This document shows, piece after piece, positions 1 to 10,915 of a DNA stretch of 64,000 nt (positions within the stretch are counted from its first letter, which is position 1; the number at the start of each line of letters is the position of its first letter). Made by a program: the position numbers and the translations under genes. Below the pieces are notes generated by a model that was given only the letters and a program-made list of their open reading frames with translations, ran no database searches and was not told where the DNA came from. Origin of the DNA: Phyto melanocephala (Eukaryota; Arthropoda; Insecta; Diptera; Rhinophoridae); contig OW799235.1 in assembly GCA_941918925.1 (NCBI GenBank), positions 104,859,947 to 104,923,946 on the forward strand. The letters are read 5' to 3'.

Positions 1-384
1 TTTTACTATGGTAAGAGTTTATAAACTAAGGATGCACATTGGATCTAATAGGAGTGATAGTGGAAAATCTTTTAATTTATTTTAAATGTGAGCTTATTTG
101 CTTCTTGGCAGCATCTATATGTAAACATGAGCTGCATTAATATTAGGGAAATCTATGAAGCATGTTATTTTCTGAGCTGTACTAATTTGGTAAATGATTC
201 ATTGACTTTTGAGCAGGATAAAGCTGAATGTGAAGCAACCATTTACGCTTGTCATTACTTATGAATATATAAACGAAATTTGTTTTTATTTATATAATTT
301 GCATATTAACCCTGTAAAAGCTATAACAAATGATAGATATTTTCACAACATGGACAGTTATTTATATGTAACTCATGCAGTACA
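1..384. other. no gene seen
   Basis: AT-rich sequence with no open frame that resembles a protein family. It leads directly into a mariner relic. Confidence 0.5.
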
Positions 385-915
385 AATTATATAGGGGGGT
401 TCATTTCAAATTTCTGTTTTAGTAATGTTAAAAACTTACTTCGAAAGTAATGAGACTTTCAACCAAACTGGAAGAATTTTTAAGAATTTACGTTACATTA
501 CATTTACATATATTTTGGAGCAGAGATCGGCCTTCAGTTAAGCTTGTGCGTCAACTTTTAAAGCGTGTTCATGAAAATCTATTGTTATTAGACAAAGCAA
601 CCATCAAACATTCTCGTCCAGTTCATTTTATTGGCTAAGAATGTGCAAGAACATCCATCAACATCAACATATCATAGCTCTCAAAATCTGAACATTTTTC
701 GAATTTATTTAAGAAAAATTTTACATTAAGTAGATCGGATGGGGTACTGCCATGCCAGTCGTGTTTATATAATGACATGGTTAATGAATTATATTGCGTT
801 CTAGTTTTAAATGACAAAGTTCATCCTTTTCATTTAAGCCAAAAAATAAAAAAAAACATCAAAACACTTCTCTTTTTTTACTGATTTAAATTTAAAATAA
901 TAAGTGGCCCACCCT
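385..915 (+). mobile_element. Tc1/mariner transposase relic, N-terminal half
   Basis: Pieces of a mariner-type transposase DNA-binding region can be read in shifting frames on the plus strand. Near 447-476 the peptide ETFNQTGRIF fits the helix motif that usually reads KFxxTGSV. Near 524-590 comes RDRPSVKLVRQLLKRVHENLLL, which resembles the linker before the second helix-turn-helix. Stops and frameshifts make it non-functional and no catalytic domain follows. The right end, near AAGTGGCCCACCCTGT at about 900-917, looks like a mariner end, but a matching left repeat is only weakly visible. Edges are approximate. Confidence 0.4.
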
Positions 916-919
916 GTGG

Positions 920-1499
920 AGGTGGAGCAATTGTTTTCCATATGGGGACACTTTTTTTTAAATCACAGTGTACGCTCTAAAAATAAAACCGATATTTATT
1001 GCGACTGAATTTTATTACGCGTTTAAGAAACCAATTTGTATAGAAAATTACGTCACTACGCAATTCTGTCTAATTAATATAGTTGGTCGGCTATATACAA
1101 CATTTTGGTTTTTACTAATTTTTAGCAACCTCTCCATTGTGCATTAGACGGATGGATTGCTGTTTGAATGAATAACTGAAAATAATGTTGGTATGGGTAT
1201 ATGTGTGTTTGAATAGTTGACTGTTTGCTTGTCTCTCTTTCAGTTATTTAGTTCGTGGTATGTCCTTTGGTGAGGTCTGGCGTTAGTTAAAAGTTATAGA
1301 AGGACAAGCTATTTATTTATTGCCACTAGCAGAACGTGGCTGGAATAACATACATAAATTTCTCAAAATATTGAAACACATAAATTTTCTATAAATTTTC
1401 GCTAAATAAATTTTAATAAATTGTCCTACATTAGGTTTATTTGTCCTTTTTGTTGGCTAACCATTATAACTGACATAAATATTATATGTATGTATATAT

Positions 1500-1531
<32 letters not shown>

Positions 1532-2590
1532 TGTATATGTGTGGTTGTAGTAAACCAAAATAAAATGAGTACTTTTTCAAAATGTGTAATAAAAGTATTA
1601 GAAAAATTGCTTTAGCATACCATGTTTCCGATAATTATATTGCAAAAATAAATGTAATGAATCATATTTCTTTAGATTGTTAAAAAACTAAAAAATACTT
1701 TATTAATTTGTTCGTTTAATAATAACAAGTCACTTAAAATAAAAACCATTGCACGCACATAGACATAAGCATCTAAGTATACAAAAAAAACCAAAGTCAT
1801 CATTAAATATGATTCGGCGAAGAGAATAAGAAATTACAAACGAACGGAAATAATTACACACTTAGGCGTACTGTATGTATGTTATGCACAAAGCACTTTT
1901 GCAATCATGTTGCTTGTTAGCGCACTTCCGTTTCCGCTTGTTTACCTTCACACTCTTATACATGCATACTTTACATTACTTATAGCCAAACAATATTTGT
2001 AGCATAAACCATAACAATACTTAAAACGCATAAAATTATTACTATTGAAAATATGAAAGAGAACATAAAATTACCGGTAATAATATTTACAACATGAAAT
2101 TACAATAAAGAAATGTATTGTATTTATTTTAATCATCTATAAAATAAAAATTACATGTTAACCTTGTATTACTTTTGACATAAATACTGACTTATTTTTC
2201 TTTTTTTTTCATATATTTCCCGTTAAAACTTATGTAATTCATTTGTTTGATTACTATCAACGGTAAATATGCCAAATACAAAAAATGCTTAAGCCAAGTT
2301 CGATTTAAAAATACTTGTAAGAAGTCACCTTAATAATTTTACTGCGTCAAATACCTTGAATTGTTAAAATGTCAGTTTTTTGCAGGTTAACAGCCAAGAA
2401 TAATTTTTAAGAAAAATCATCGTAATTTTATTTTTTTTTGCAATTTGCGTTTGTATTTTACATAGTAAAGCAGACCTTTTATATATTTTAGATTCTTTTT
2501 ATTATAGCGCATATATTTTTTCTATTTTAAGTAAAATTACATAAATACGTAAGTAAATATTTATATTTTATATTAAAGTCAAACAAAAAC
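920..2590. other. no gene seen; AT-rich spacer
   Basis: Apart from one ATGT microsatellite there is no supported gene, RNA or repeat. The short open frames carry no recognisable domain. Confidence 0.5.
1486..1542. repeat. ATGT microsatellite
   Basis: A run of about eight uninterrupted ATGT units, flanked by interrupted TATG units, lies around 1502-1536. It forces a short artefactual open frame rich in Met, Tyr, Val and Cys. Confidence 0.9.
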
Positions 2591-2598
2591 GATGGAAG

Positions 2599-2808
2599 CA
2601 AAGCATATTAATTCATCAGGTAATTGCAGTTCAGAGAGAATTTTTGTTGTTTCTATTTTTTATATATGAAGTTTGACATTTGAAACAAATGAGAGAGGAG
2701 AGAAAATCGTTTTTTATCTATAGACTTTGACAGCTGAAATTTGAAATATCTGCAGAAAAAAAAATTCAGCTGACGAAACAAGACTATCTGATTAATAAAT
2801 GTGCCTTG
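2599..2808. mobile_element. hAT-type MITE with 8-bp target duplication
   Basis: The element starts CAAAGCATATTAATTCATCA and ends in the inverted counterpart ...AATAAATGTGCCTTG. The flanks GATGGAAG (2591-2598) and GGTGGAAG (2809-2816) agree at 7 of 8 positions, as expected of the 8-bp target duplication made by hAT transposases. It has no coding capacity. Inverted and shorter, the same sequence recurs at 12118-12274, including the internal blocks around CAGCTGACGAAACAAGACTA and GAAGTTTGACATTT, so this is a dispersed family. Assignment to hAT rests on duplication length and the CAAGG-type end. Confidence 0.8.
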
Positions 2809-2934
2809 GGTGGAAGTGTTTGTTTCCTACTTTTCGGTGCGAAAAATTCTGATAAATAGTAATGAGTATTCTTTCAGGGACAGAGAATTTTTTTAAAATA
2901 AAAAACATAAAAATTAAACAAACCAACCAAAATG

Positions 2935-3175
2935 TTGGTTTTATTGGCTCTTAAATTATATGGCATTTGTTAATTAAAAATGCCATTGTATCGGTCTAAT
3001 TTTGTACCACTTTTTAAGTACAGCCGATCTTATTTTATCAATAGTGCGCCGAATTTGGCTCCTAAATGATCCATCTTTGCTGGTTTATTAGCAAAAACCA
3101 GATATTTAATGTTATCACACAAATGGTAGGCCAAAGGGGTCAAACCACATGAGCGAGGTGTTAAATTGAACGGTC
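2935..3175 (-). mobile_element. mariner transposase relic, C-terminal part
   Basis: On the minus strand the peptide PFNLTPRSCGLTPLAYHL, followed by KYLVFANKPAKMDHL, matches the last catalytic block of a mariner transposase, which usually reads NWPPRSCDLTPLDYFLW and then VYANKP. The third catalytic aspartate is replaced by alanine (PLAY for PLDY). A frameshift follows, then RTIDKIRSAVLKKW, matching the C-terminal helix of the family. The N-terminal part is not visible next to it. Confidence 0.7.
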
Positions 3176-3354
3176 CTTTTAGTTAGTTCGGTTACCCAAG
3201 ATTTGCTTTAACAAAGTTATGATTTTACGTGCAGTTTTTTTGAAACCATTTATCCGCAAGGCGCAAAGAAAATCCATAAACTAAGAGCAACATACTATGA
3301 TTGAATTGTATAATTGTTGTTATAATATATAATGGTTGCACATTATCAATATAA

Positions 3355-3953
3355 TTGGGGGATTCACAGTAGTGTCATAAAATCATATGTCCTATAATAA
3401 TAGCATGAAAAATTAAGACTATTGTGAACAACCCCTCATAATTAAGTGTGCTATTTTGAATTTAAATCAGCTGATGTAAAACAATTATAAAAATAAATAT
3501 TTTCTTTCATAATGCCAAAAACAAGTGAAAAAAAACAAAATAATAGCCAGTTTGTGCGAAAAGTATATTTTAGATGTTGTAATGGCAGACTCAAGTAAAA
3601 AAATCAAAAATAAATTAAATTTTGTTCGATAAACAAGAACAGCAGAGTTCTTAGCCGATCTTATTTGACGCCACCAGTGATTTGTTTTCAAAAAATAGCA
3701 ACTGCGCTCAAATTTGGATGTCGGCCCGATAAAATTATACAATGAACGGCGACGGCTTAAAAAAACTCTTGCGGCTTGGCTTAGCACAGGTCTCTGCTTA
3801 TTAAATACGACAGCACAATAAACAAAGCGTACAAAGTTCTATTATAATAAGACACTTTTTGTTTGAAAAGCAACAACGACATTTTTAAACTATTGTAAAA
3901 TTTTAGGACAATATAACAATATGACATGATAAGACACCTTGTGAATCACCCAA
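3355..3953. mobile_element. unclassified TIR element, about 600 bp
   Basis: The left end reads TTGGGGGATTCACAG and the right end, inverted, TTGGGTGATTCACAAG. The match continues imperfectly through GTGTC-AT to about 34 bases per side. A clean target duplication is not obvious. Inside, a 100-codon open frame runs on the minus strand (3485-3787) with a basic start (SRRRS, KFERS, WWRQIRSAK) and a hydrophobic end. It may be an eroded transposase N-terminus, but I do not recognise it. Confidence 0.55.
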
Positions 3954-5689
3954 ATGTTTATTTAAATACCATTCAATTATCATACTATGACTAATAATAA
4001 AAAATACAATTTGTTTCTCTTTTCTAAAACATATTTTATTTCAGCAAACATAAATTTCTACGCAAAATTCGCCTGTAATCAGAAGCTAACCAGAAACCGA
4101 TCTAATATGAAACACAACTGCTCGTCGATATTTCAAACTTGGCGAAAGCATCATTCCACATTGCAGAACATATATGTAGGGTAATTAAGTTTTACTCAAT
4201 TAGTATGAGGAGTTAGATAACGTACGTAAATAGTCAGATGAGTAGAGTTTGTGAACATCGACACCACGGACAAAAGCAAATTGATATTTTAAATTTATAA
4301 AATATGTAATACATATATGTATGAAAATAAAAATACATAAATGTGTTTTCTTTTATAAAACGAAGGACTTAAAAACTACATACATATAAGGAGTGGAACC
4401 CACAGGGCAGAGGCAATACAGGCCGACCATCGCATATCTGAAAGCCCCATATAACAATTGAGATGTGCTAGTTAAACTTTAATTCGAAAAAAATCGAAGA
4501 TCGACAAGTAAATACAAAATTTTGAAAAGTTTCTTTGGCCCTATGCCGCCTGTAGGAGTTTAAATGTATATGAATATAAAAAAAAATTATTTAACCTATT
4601 TTTGTACTTATATAACTACAAATTTTTATATCAATTTGTTAAAATTTTTTTGCTTATTTTTATTTTTTTTTTAATATTTTTTTCCATGTCAAACTTTTTA
4701 AAAATAAAAATGTTTTTGAGAAGAATAAGAATACTTGAGAACAAATTATGATTAAAAAATATCATAGCTTGAATGCTTTGTTTGTTTAACTTATAATTTA
4801 ATGTCTGTTTGTATTCCTATTTGCCTATTTGTTTAAAATTGCTTCGAATATGTTGTTTTTGTAGAGACATCATAATATTTTTGTCACAATGACTTTGTAA
4901 ATCATACTATTTTTAAATGACACCCTTTAACCATTTTTTATAAAATGCAAACATTAAATGATAAAATTAAAGTAAGTGCTTGATCACGAAATAAATGATA
5001 GAACAAAACTTAAACAACTATTACTTATTTTCTATAGCCAAATATTGTTATAGTGAATATAATATGATGGTAGTGATCGTGTTTAAAACAAGATTTTTCT
5101 TTGCGTGAAATGATTTGCTAAAATCCAAGTGAGTTGCTTGAAGCGTTCATTATTTACGATAATGTTGACATCGGTTTTTGATTTAAAGACAATTGGTTCG
5201 ATATTAACCACACCAAATAGTAAATTCTTCAGAAAATTTTAGAGTCCCATGAGAATTTTGCTTTCTTCAAAAGTAATATGACAACAATAACCCTTATCAC
5301 TCAAGAATAGTCAATGATAAAAATTAGGTTTATTTATTTTCTCAAAATATTTATGGTCAGTGACCGAGTTTTAGAGAACGTAGTCGAGCGATTGTTTTCT
5401 TTTGTATGTATACTACGGGATCATTTTAGATTAAATTTATTGAAAAAATAAACCTGATCATGAATTAATGCATAGTACTATGTATTACTTGCTCAGATAG
5501 GTGATAATGCGTACCGTAAACGTCGCCAAGTGCTCTAGCTGTTTGGATATCAAAACGTGATTTTGGAAAAGAATTAAATGTTTTGTTATCGTTTTTTGCA
5601 TGATCTTCCAAACTTTACTAAAATTTTTAGAAAATATTAATATGAATCCTCCAAATAACAGTAATGTTTGGCTCTATTTAACAAATTAT
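3954..5689. other. no gene seen
   Basis: AT-rich sequence without supported coding, RNA or repeat structure. One open frame of 65 codons begins at 3987 and shows no domain. Confidence 0.5.
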
Positions 5690-6010
5690 AAAAGTAATTT
5701 CTGCTAACGAACTTAATTTAAATATTTTTATATAGAGTCCTTTATTTCTTCAAAAACTTTATCCGTAGAGAAAGTTTAAGTATTTAAGGCAACACAAAAG
5801 TAGACGTGCCACCTTAATTCTCCATTGTTACAAGTCTATTGACCAAAAATAAATGTTTGCAAAATTTCAGAATCGTACATCTTTGTTTGTTTTATTCCGT
5901 TTTAAATTTTGAATAGACCAAAAAGACACTGTGCGGTATAAATTTTCGTAAATTTTGATCTGCGACTTCCTTTCGTAATATATAGATTTGAGCAACTCTC
6001 AGGGAAAGAT
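5690..6010 (-). mobile_element. DINE-1-like fragment
   Basis: This piece aligns with 19090-19410 of the large DINE-1-like element. Shared blocks are TTTCTGCTAA, the TTTATT-CAAAA-CTTTAT block, GTGCCACCTTAAT-type sequence, CAAAATTTCAGAATCGTACAT and CACTGTGCGGTATAAATTTT. Neither terminus is present, so it is a truncated internal fragment in the same orientation. Confidence 0.7.
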
Positions 6011-6093
6011 ACAGCATTTGGATCGAAACTATTTGCTGATGCCTTAGCTGTAGGCTATAATATTAGTGTATGTGGATGCATGTTATGTTTTTA

Positions 6094-6209
6094 GGGCCGT
6101 ATTCATAAAAAATATTTTAGCTTTATTAAAAGCTTATTTGACAAACTTCTCTACAACATCTGTCAATTAAGCCTTAATAAACCTAAAATATTTTTTATGA
6201 ATACGGCCC
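6094..6209. mobile_element. PIF/Harbinger-type MITE, 116 bp
   Basis: Perfect 27-bp terminal inverted repeats (6094-6120 and 6183-6209) begin GGGCCGTATTCATAAA. The flanks are TTA on both sides (6091-6093, 6210-6212), the 3-bp TWA target duplication typical of PIF/Harbinger. The inner sequence continues the near-palindrome, with TTTATTA and TTGACA blocks on both arms, so the whole element can fold into one hairpin. A diverged relative is the outer element at 12088-12370. It lies about 400 bp upstream of the membrane-protein gene. Confidence 0.9.
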
Positions 6210-6606
6210 TTAGTATACAGTTCCACTATAAAAACTAATTATTTATTTGTCAAAATTGACAAAAATTATTATAAACAAACTCCCATATCGAAACAAACTC
6301 TCAACTTAAAAAAATATATTTTGAACTGTCGTCTTTAAAATCAAAATAACTTGAACAAAACTCACAAAAATTTTATAAAATACAAATACTTGCAAATAAT
6401 TATAGAACATTATTCTTCATTATAAACTGTGTCACTGTGTAACAAACCAACATAGCTAAACAGCAAAAGCAATAATAAATAACAATTGCATTCTGTTTGG
6501 TGTGATAAACTACGATTGCCACAACATCAACCAGACTGCATAAAATCTATAAAACATAGGAAAAAAGAAATCAAACAAGAAACAACAGAAAAAAAATTGA
6601 ATCTTG

Positions 6607-7269
6607 ATGTACTGGAAGGACATGTCAGCGAAACCGCAACAAAATTTATTTATAAAGCTGGTAACTATTGTCCCTTTCTTTCTGTATCTTCAAATGCTGC
6701 TTTGGTCTACACTTCTGGGTCCTGTCATTGACGTCGATATACGATGGGTGCCAACATCATTTTTCTCCTCAGAGAGACAGTTAATATGCATCGTTCGCAT
6801 GCATAATCATACGCCGATGGTGCTGTTCGAGTCATTCTTCTTTTCGGCACTCGCCTTATTTGGTTACTTTTGTGGCACTGCTGGCATTGGGGGCGTTGGT
6901 TGTGGTATTTATGGAACTTCTTTAGCAACTTTCGAGCAATCAATGATGGGCGTTCGGCAAAAATACTATTGGCTGTTTTTTGTGCCATGGATAATAACAT
7001 TTACACAAAATTGGTTTCAAAATGTTGGTAAGTTTCTGATGGCTTTCAACAGCACTACAGTTTATGAAGCTCTCAATTTCTGTCCGTCCGTGGCACTGTT
7101 GATGTTGGTTTTATCTGTGCAACTATTACTTGCCAGCGAAGTCATCTATATGGCATTACAAGGATGGCATGCCATGCGAAATATTAATGATGAAAATATG
7201 TTGTGGGAACAAAAGAAACGTTTTCTAGATGGTGATACTTTAAACACAGTATTTGGTTTGGTGCGTTAA
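6607..7269 (+). CDS. multi-pass membrane protein of unknown family, 220 aa
   Basis: Single uninterrupted reading frame; I do not recognise the family and assign no function. Hydrophobic spans lie at residues 14-41, 72-100 (with a glycine-rich GTAGIGGVGCGIYG stretch), about 120-135 and 156-184, so four membrane passes are likely. The first span could also act as a signal anchor. A sequon NST lies at 148-150. The polar tail (185-220) carries KKR at 203-205. An in-frame stop at 6598-6600 limits the start; ATG 6607 has a poor context (T at -3), while ATG 6622, giving MSAKPQQ, has G at -3 and may be the real start. Base composition is clearly less AT-rich than the flanks, which supports real coding. 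Oddly, 7028-7060 runs from GTAAGT to TACAG in frame (33 nt), too short for a normal fly intron. Confidence 0.75.
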   Translation: MYWKDMSAKPQQNLFIKLVTIVPFFLYLQMLLWSTLLGPVIDVDIRWVPTSFFSSERQLICIVRMHNHTPMVLFESFFFSALALFGYFCGTAGIGGVGCGIYGTSLATFEQSMMGVRQKYYWLFFVPWIITFTQNWFQNVGKFLMAFNSTTVYEALNFCPSVALLMLVLSVQLLLASEVIYMALQGWHAMRNINDENMLWEQKKRFLDGDTLNTVFGLVR

Positions 7270-7487
7270 ATTTATATGCAAAATATGTATCGTCAAGTAC
7301 ACTTGTATGTTTGTAAAAATATTTGCTTGTGTAGGAGTATGAATGTAAAAGAAAATGAAGTCAATGCTGAGATAGAAAACGTTGATTGATTATTATTATT
7401 TTTGCTACAAGTGGATGCTTTGTTTCTTAAAATACATGGCATTGTTTTAATATAATTGTGTTTTATATTTCCTGCATAGTGTTCAGC

Positions 7488-7493
7488 AATAAA
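7488..7493 (+). promoter_or_regulatory. candidate poly(A) signal
   Basis: AATAAA lies about 220 bp after the stop codon of the membrane-protein gene and before the LINE remnant. In such AT-rich DNA the hexamer is common, so position is the only support. Confidence 0.35.
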
Positions 7494-7740
7494 AATGGAA
7501 AATTTTGGTAAATAAATTGCTTTTTTGGGGAATTTATCTTTTTATTAGAAAATAAATTTTGAATGAATTAAATTATTTTTCGGATTTATTTTCAGTAGTG
7601 TCTTATTGAATCTCTTCAAAGTAAATTAGCAGTTAATTGTATAAAATGCATTTTTATAAAGTCATTATCAATCTCATTGTGGGTGTCATTGTTGTAATTT
7701 TTGATATCGTGTAATATCTACGATAATCAGGTATGTGACT

Positions 7741-9110
7741 TTATTTATTTATTTATTTAATAAAAGTCTATAGATTATAAATCCTTACAGACCAAAAAAG
7801 AAAAATACATGCAAAAAATAAACTTAACTAATTACAAACATTTAAGAACAGAATAATATTACGTTTAATTATGTTAACATTTATAGAAAAATCAATGAAA
7901 TTATAAAGATCATTATAGTTTTTCGATATTCTCCTTAGTGGGACAGCATCAGCGTAGTTAGTTTGAAGACATCTAAGATAAAGAGGAGTAAAATTCCGAG
8001 TAGCTCTAAGTGGAACATTAAAGTTGATATTGCTCAGCAAAAATTCAGAATTAACAGAACCATTTAATAAATTCACCATAAAATTTACATTAAGCATAAT
8101 TCGTCTACTTTAATTGTAGCAAGTCTAGTTGTGTACGGCAGAATGTTTCTATCAGGATCCCATGTTGTATGACCTAAACAAAATAGAAGGAATTATTTCT
8201 GAACAGATTCGATTAGATCCTTCTAAAAATTTGTATAAGGATCCCAAATAATAGATCCGAATTCTAGAATAGGTCTTACTAATGAGGTGTACAACCGTAT
8301 AGTTATTTGTGGTTCTGTAAACTATTTAGCCCAACGTTTTATAAAACCGAGAACACCACGAGTTTTATTTACCATCATAACAATATGGTTGTTGAAATTT
8401 AGTTTAGGGTCAAAAAGAAAGCCTAGATCGAGAAACTCCGAAACCAGTTCAAGTTGATAACCACCCAGAAAAAAGAGACAACCAGCATTCCAATTTCTTG
8501 AGAATCTCATATGTTTGCATTTTTTTGGGTTGAGAATCATTAAATTAATATTGCACCATTCGAAAAATTTATTAAAATCATGTTGTAGCTGAGTTCCATC
8601 CTGAATGTTCTTGTTGCTAAGAAAAATCTCGGCGTCATCAGCATACATTAAAACATTGCAAAATTTGATTGCACTTGGTAAATCAATTATAAGAAGCGAA
8701 AATAAAATAGGACCCAAATGGCTACCTTGAGGAACACCAGATTTTACTGCAATATTATAAGAAGTCACATTGTTAAAAAGAACACACTGTTTACGACCTG
8801 TTAGGTATGACTTGATCCAATTCAAAGTGCTTATCGCAGATCATGATTAACTTGATCAAAAGCCTTACTGAAGTCAGTATAGATAACATCCGTTAATTGT
8901 TTATTATTAAAACCATTATGAACAACAGTGGTAAGTTCCAAAAGGTTAGTTAGTATAGAGCAGCCTTTTCTAAAACCGTGTTGATGATGAGATAGAAGAG
9001 ATGATATTTGATGGCATATATTATCCGTAATACATTTTTCAAAAAGTTTTGGAATCGCACTAAGCTTTGCAAGGAGTCCTTCCAAAACTGAGGAAAATAA
9101 CCAAGTTTTA
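7741..9110 (-). mobile_element. 5'-truncated non-LTR retrotransposon (LINE), broken ORF2
   Basis: Reverse-transcriptase blocks appear in order on the minus strand but in three frames. At 8831-9085: AIPKLFEKCITDN, then QHGFRKGCSILTNLLEL and YTDFSKAFDQVNHDLR. At 8322-8825: SGVPQGSHLGPILFSL and the catalytic box MYADDAEIF, then an intact thumb-like segment ending in RWAK and a stop. At 7828-8097: a C-terminal block with INFNVPLRATRNFTPLYLRC. Between the last two, TSLVRPILEFGSIIWDP can be read around an internal stop. The endonuclease and the early RT are missing, so the copy is truncated near 9100. The 3' end is a TAAA-repeat tail (TTTA on the plus strand at 7741-7761). The motifs suit a Jockey/CR1/I-type LINE; the clade cannot be fixed here. 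Confidence 0.9.
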
Positions 9111-9514
9111 TTGAATTATTGTATATAATTGCAAGTGATGAAAACGATTTCCATACAAAACCTTTTTTAAAATGATGAAAGGTGTGATGAGTTTGCTATA
9201 GTCGTTCTGTCAATCATTTTCGAACTTGTTTTTCAATCGTTTTTGATAAACTTATTTTCACAGTTTTACTACAGTGTTTACATTTTATCTTCTAGTATAC
9301 TTTTAAGAAGTCATTATTATATTACTTTGAAAATGAGTCTAATAATCTCTCAGCAAACCTTTTCAAAAATATCGGTTTTCTATCACACAACTGACTATAA
9401 AATGAATAAGACCTTATTGTTTTTTTGTCGTTTCGAGATGGAAACGACACTCACAATAAGGCTAATACCAAGGTGAAATCGGAAAGACATTTTTTTATTT
9501 ACTCTTTTATTACA

Positions 9515-9808
9515 ACCTATGACTATCCCTCCAATATACCAATTTATCCCATTTTCAATGCCAAACATTTCCAATGTATTAGAAATATTGTGGCAAAATT
9601 CCATTTCCTATATTTTTCTGATCGAGATATATCGTCTTTGAACAGACAGACAGACTGACACATCTTGGTCGTCCTATAATTAAACCACCACTCAGAAAAT
9701 AAACATTTTATGGGCCTAAAGTAAACATTTCAATGTGTTACAAACGGAATGATAAAATGAATATAACACACTACATTTTCTTTGTGGTAGACTTAAAAAC
9801 TTGAAACA
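9515..9808 (-). mobile_element. DINE-1-like fragment with 5' end
   Basis: Aligns with 19555-19840 of the large element. Shared are the CCCATTTTCAATGCCAAACA block, GTGGCAAAATT, a degenerate ACAGACAGACAGACTGACA core, the TTTATGGG-CTAAAGT block and CAATGTGTTACAAACGGAATGA. The end resembles the GGTGGTGGGTATAAAA terminus but is eroded (GTGGTAGACTTAAAA). Confidence 0.75.
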
Positions 9809-10639
9809 TTTTCTGACCGACGGGAATAAGATCAAATGGATTTTGTATTTAATTTTGACCTTACATAGTCTAAATCTGAATGCTTACATGATACTTAAAA
9901 CAAATTAGAAGTTATTTAAAGTAATAAGGTAATTACTTGCTCCTACTAAACAACATACTTTTCAATGACTATTACATATCGTCCGTTTTACTAAGAAGTA
10001 TTTTAGTAATGACTTGATTTATAATGGGATACGTAAGTTTTTATCTTCAGACATTTGCTTACATACACACAAATACAAATACATAACTTTTTATAATTCT
10101 TAATTTTCAATTTAATTTAGCACGCTTAGGGTATAGGTAATAATTATTTTGACAACAGCGGCAAAGCATTTACTTTACAAAATGACGAATCATAGGTTTT
10201 ACTGATTTTTAAATTTCAAACTAACGTATCGCAGAATAATCATAAAGTTTAGGAATTATTTAGCATTGATTGTATCCAAGTATCCAGTGGATGAGATTCC
10301 TGAAAAATTAATCAATTTTATATTGTTCACCTTGAAGAAGATGATCAAAAATATATGTAAATGGATTTTTCCCTACATCATTTCCGTTTCTTTCATTTAT
10401 AATTAATAACACAAGAGAACAATATCTTTAAGGTTATTTGAGACGCTGAATTTGGTTTTTTTTTCTATCAGCTCGACTTTTCGCGATATACCGTTATGTC
10501 CAAAATTAAGGCACTTCCACTACACTAAAATAACTTCAAAATAGTATACCCTATTCAGTTAAAAAAAAAAATCACAAAACTCGCCAACAACATTGTCTTT
10601 AAGTTGCGGTTACATTGGTTTTAGATTTGACCAGTATTT
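9809..10639. other. no gene seen
   Basis: AT-rich spacer between a DINE-1 fragment and a mariner relic; no supported structure. Confidence 0.5.
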
Positions 10640-10915
10640 TCAGAGATATCGGGGAAGTTGTGGCAGAGTAGTGTATTTTTTAGACAAAATTTCAACGAAT
10701 CTCCAATTTTTGTGTGGCACATATCCCCATCTTGTTGGATCCCAATGTTGTAAAGATTAACTTCTTCCAATTTCGACCATAAAAAGTTGGTTATTATCGA
10801 TCTATACCGCTCTCCATTGAGACTAACGCTGCTACCAGCTTAATTTAATCGATGCAGAATAAATGTCTCTTCAAAATAATAGTATCCTTATTGGAAAACC
10901 TTTTATATTTATCGA
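10640..10915 (-). mobile_element. mariner transposase relic, middle part
   Basis: The minus strand reads VSLNGERYRSIITNFLWSK followed by LEEVNLYNIGIQQDGDMCHT. This matches the block before and around the second catalytic aspartate of mariner transposases of the VNGxRYRxMI ... WFQQDGATCHT type. The aspartate of QQDG is retained, but the sequence decays soon after it and no third catalytic block is seen. Confidence 0.75.

Noticed and set aside
6486..6731. 81-codon frame overlapping the start of the membrane-protein gene
   Set aside because: It lies in another frame of the same sequence, starts before the likely mRNA start context and has no domain; treated as a shadow.
6725..7000. 91-codon antisense frame with Cys and Arg-rich content
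   Set aside because: It is the reverse strand of the membrane-protein gene; its composition follows from the codons of that gene.
7741..9110. Intact retroviral or LTR-type polymerase
   Set aside because: The motif set, TAAA tail and absence of LTRs, protease and integrase identify a LINE.
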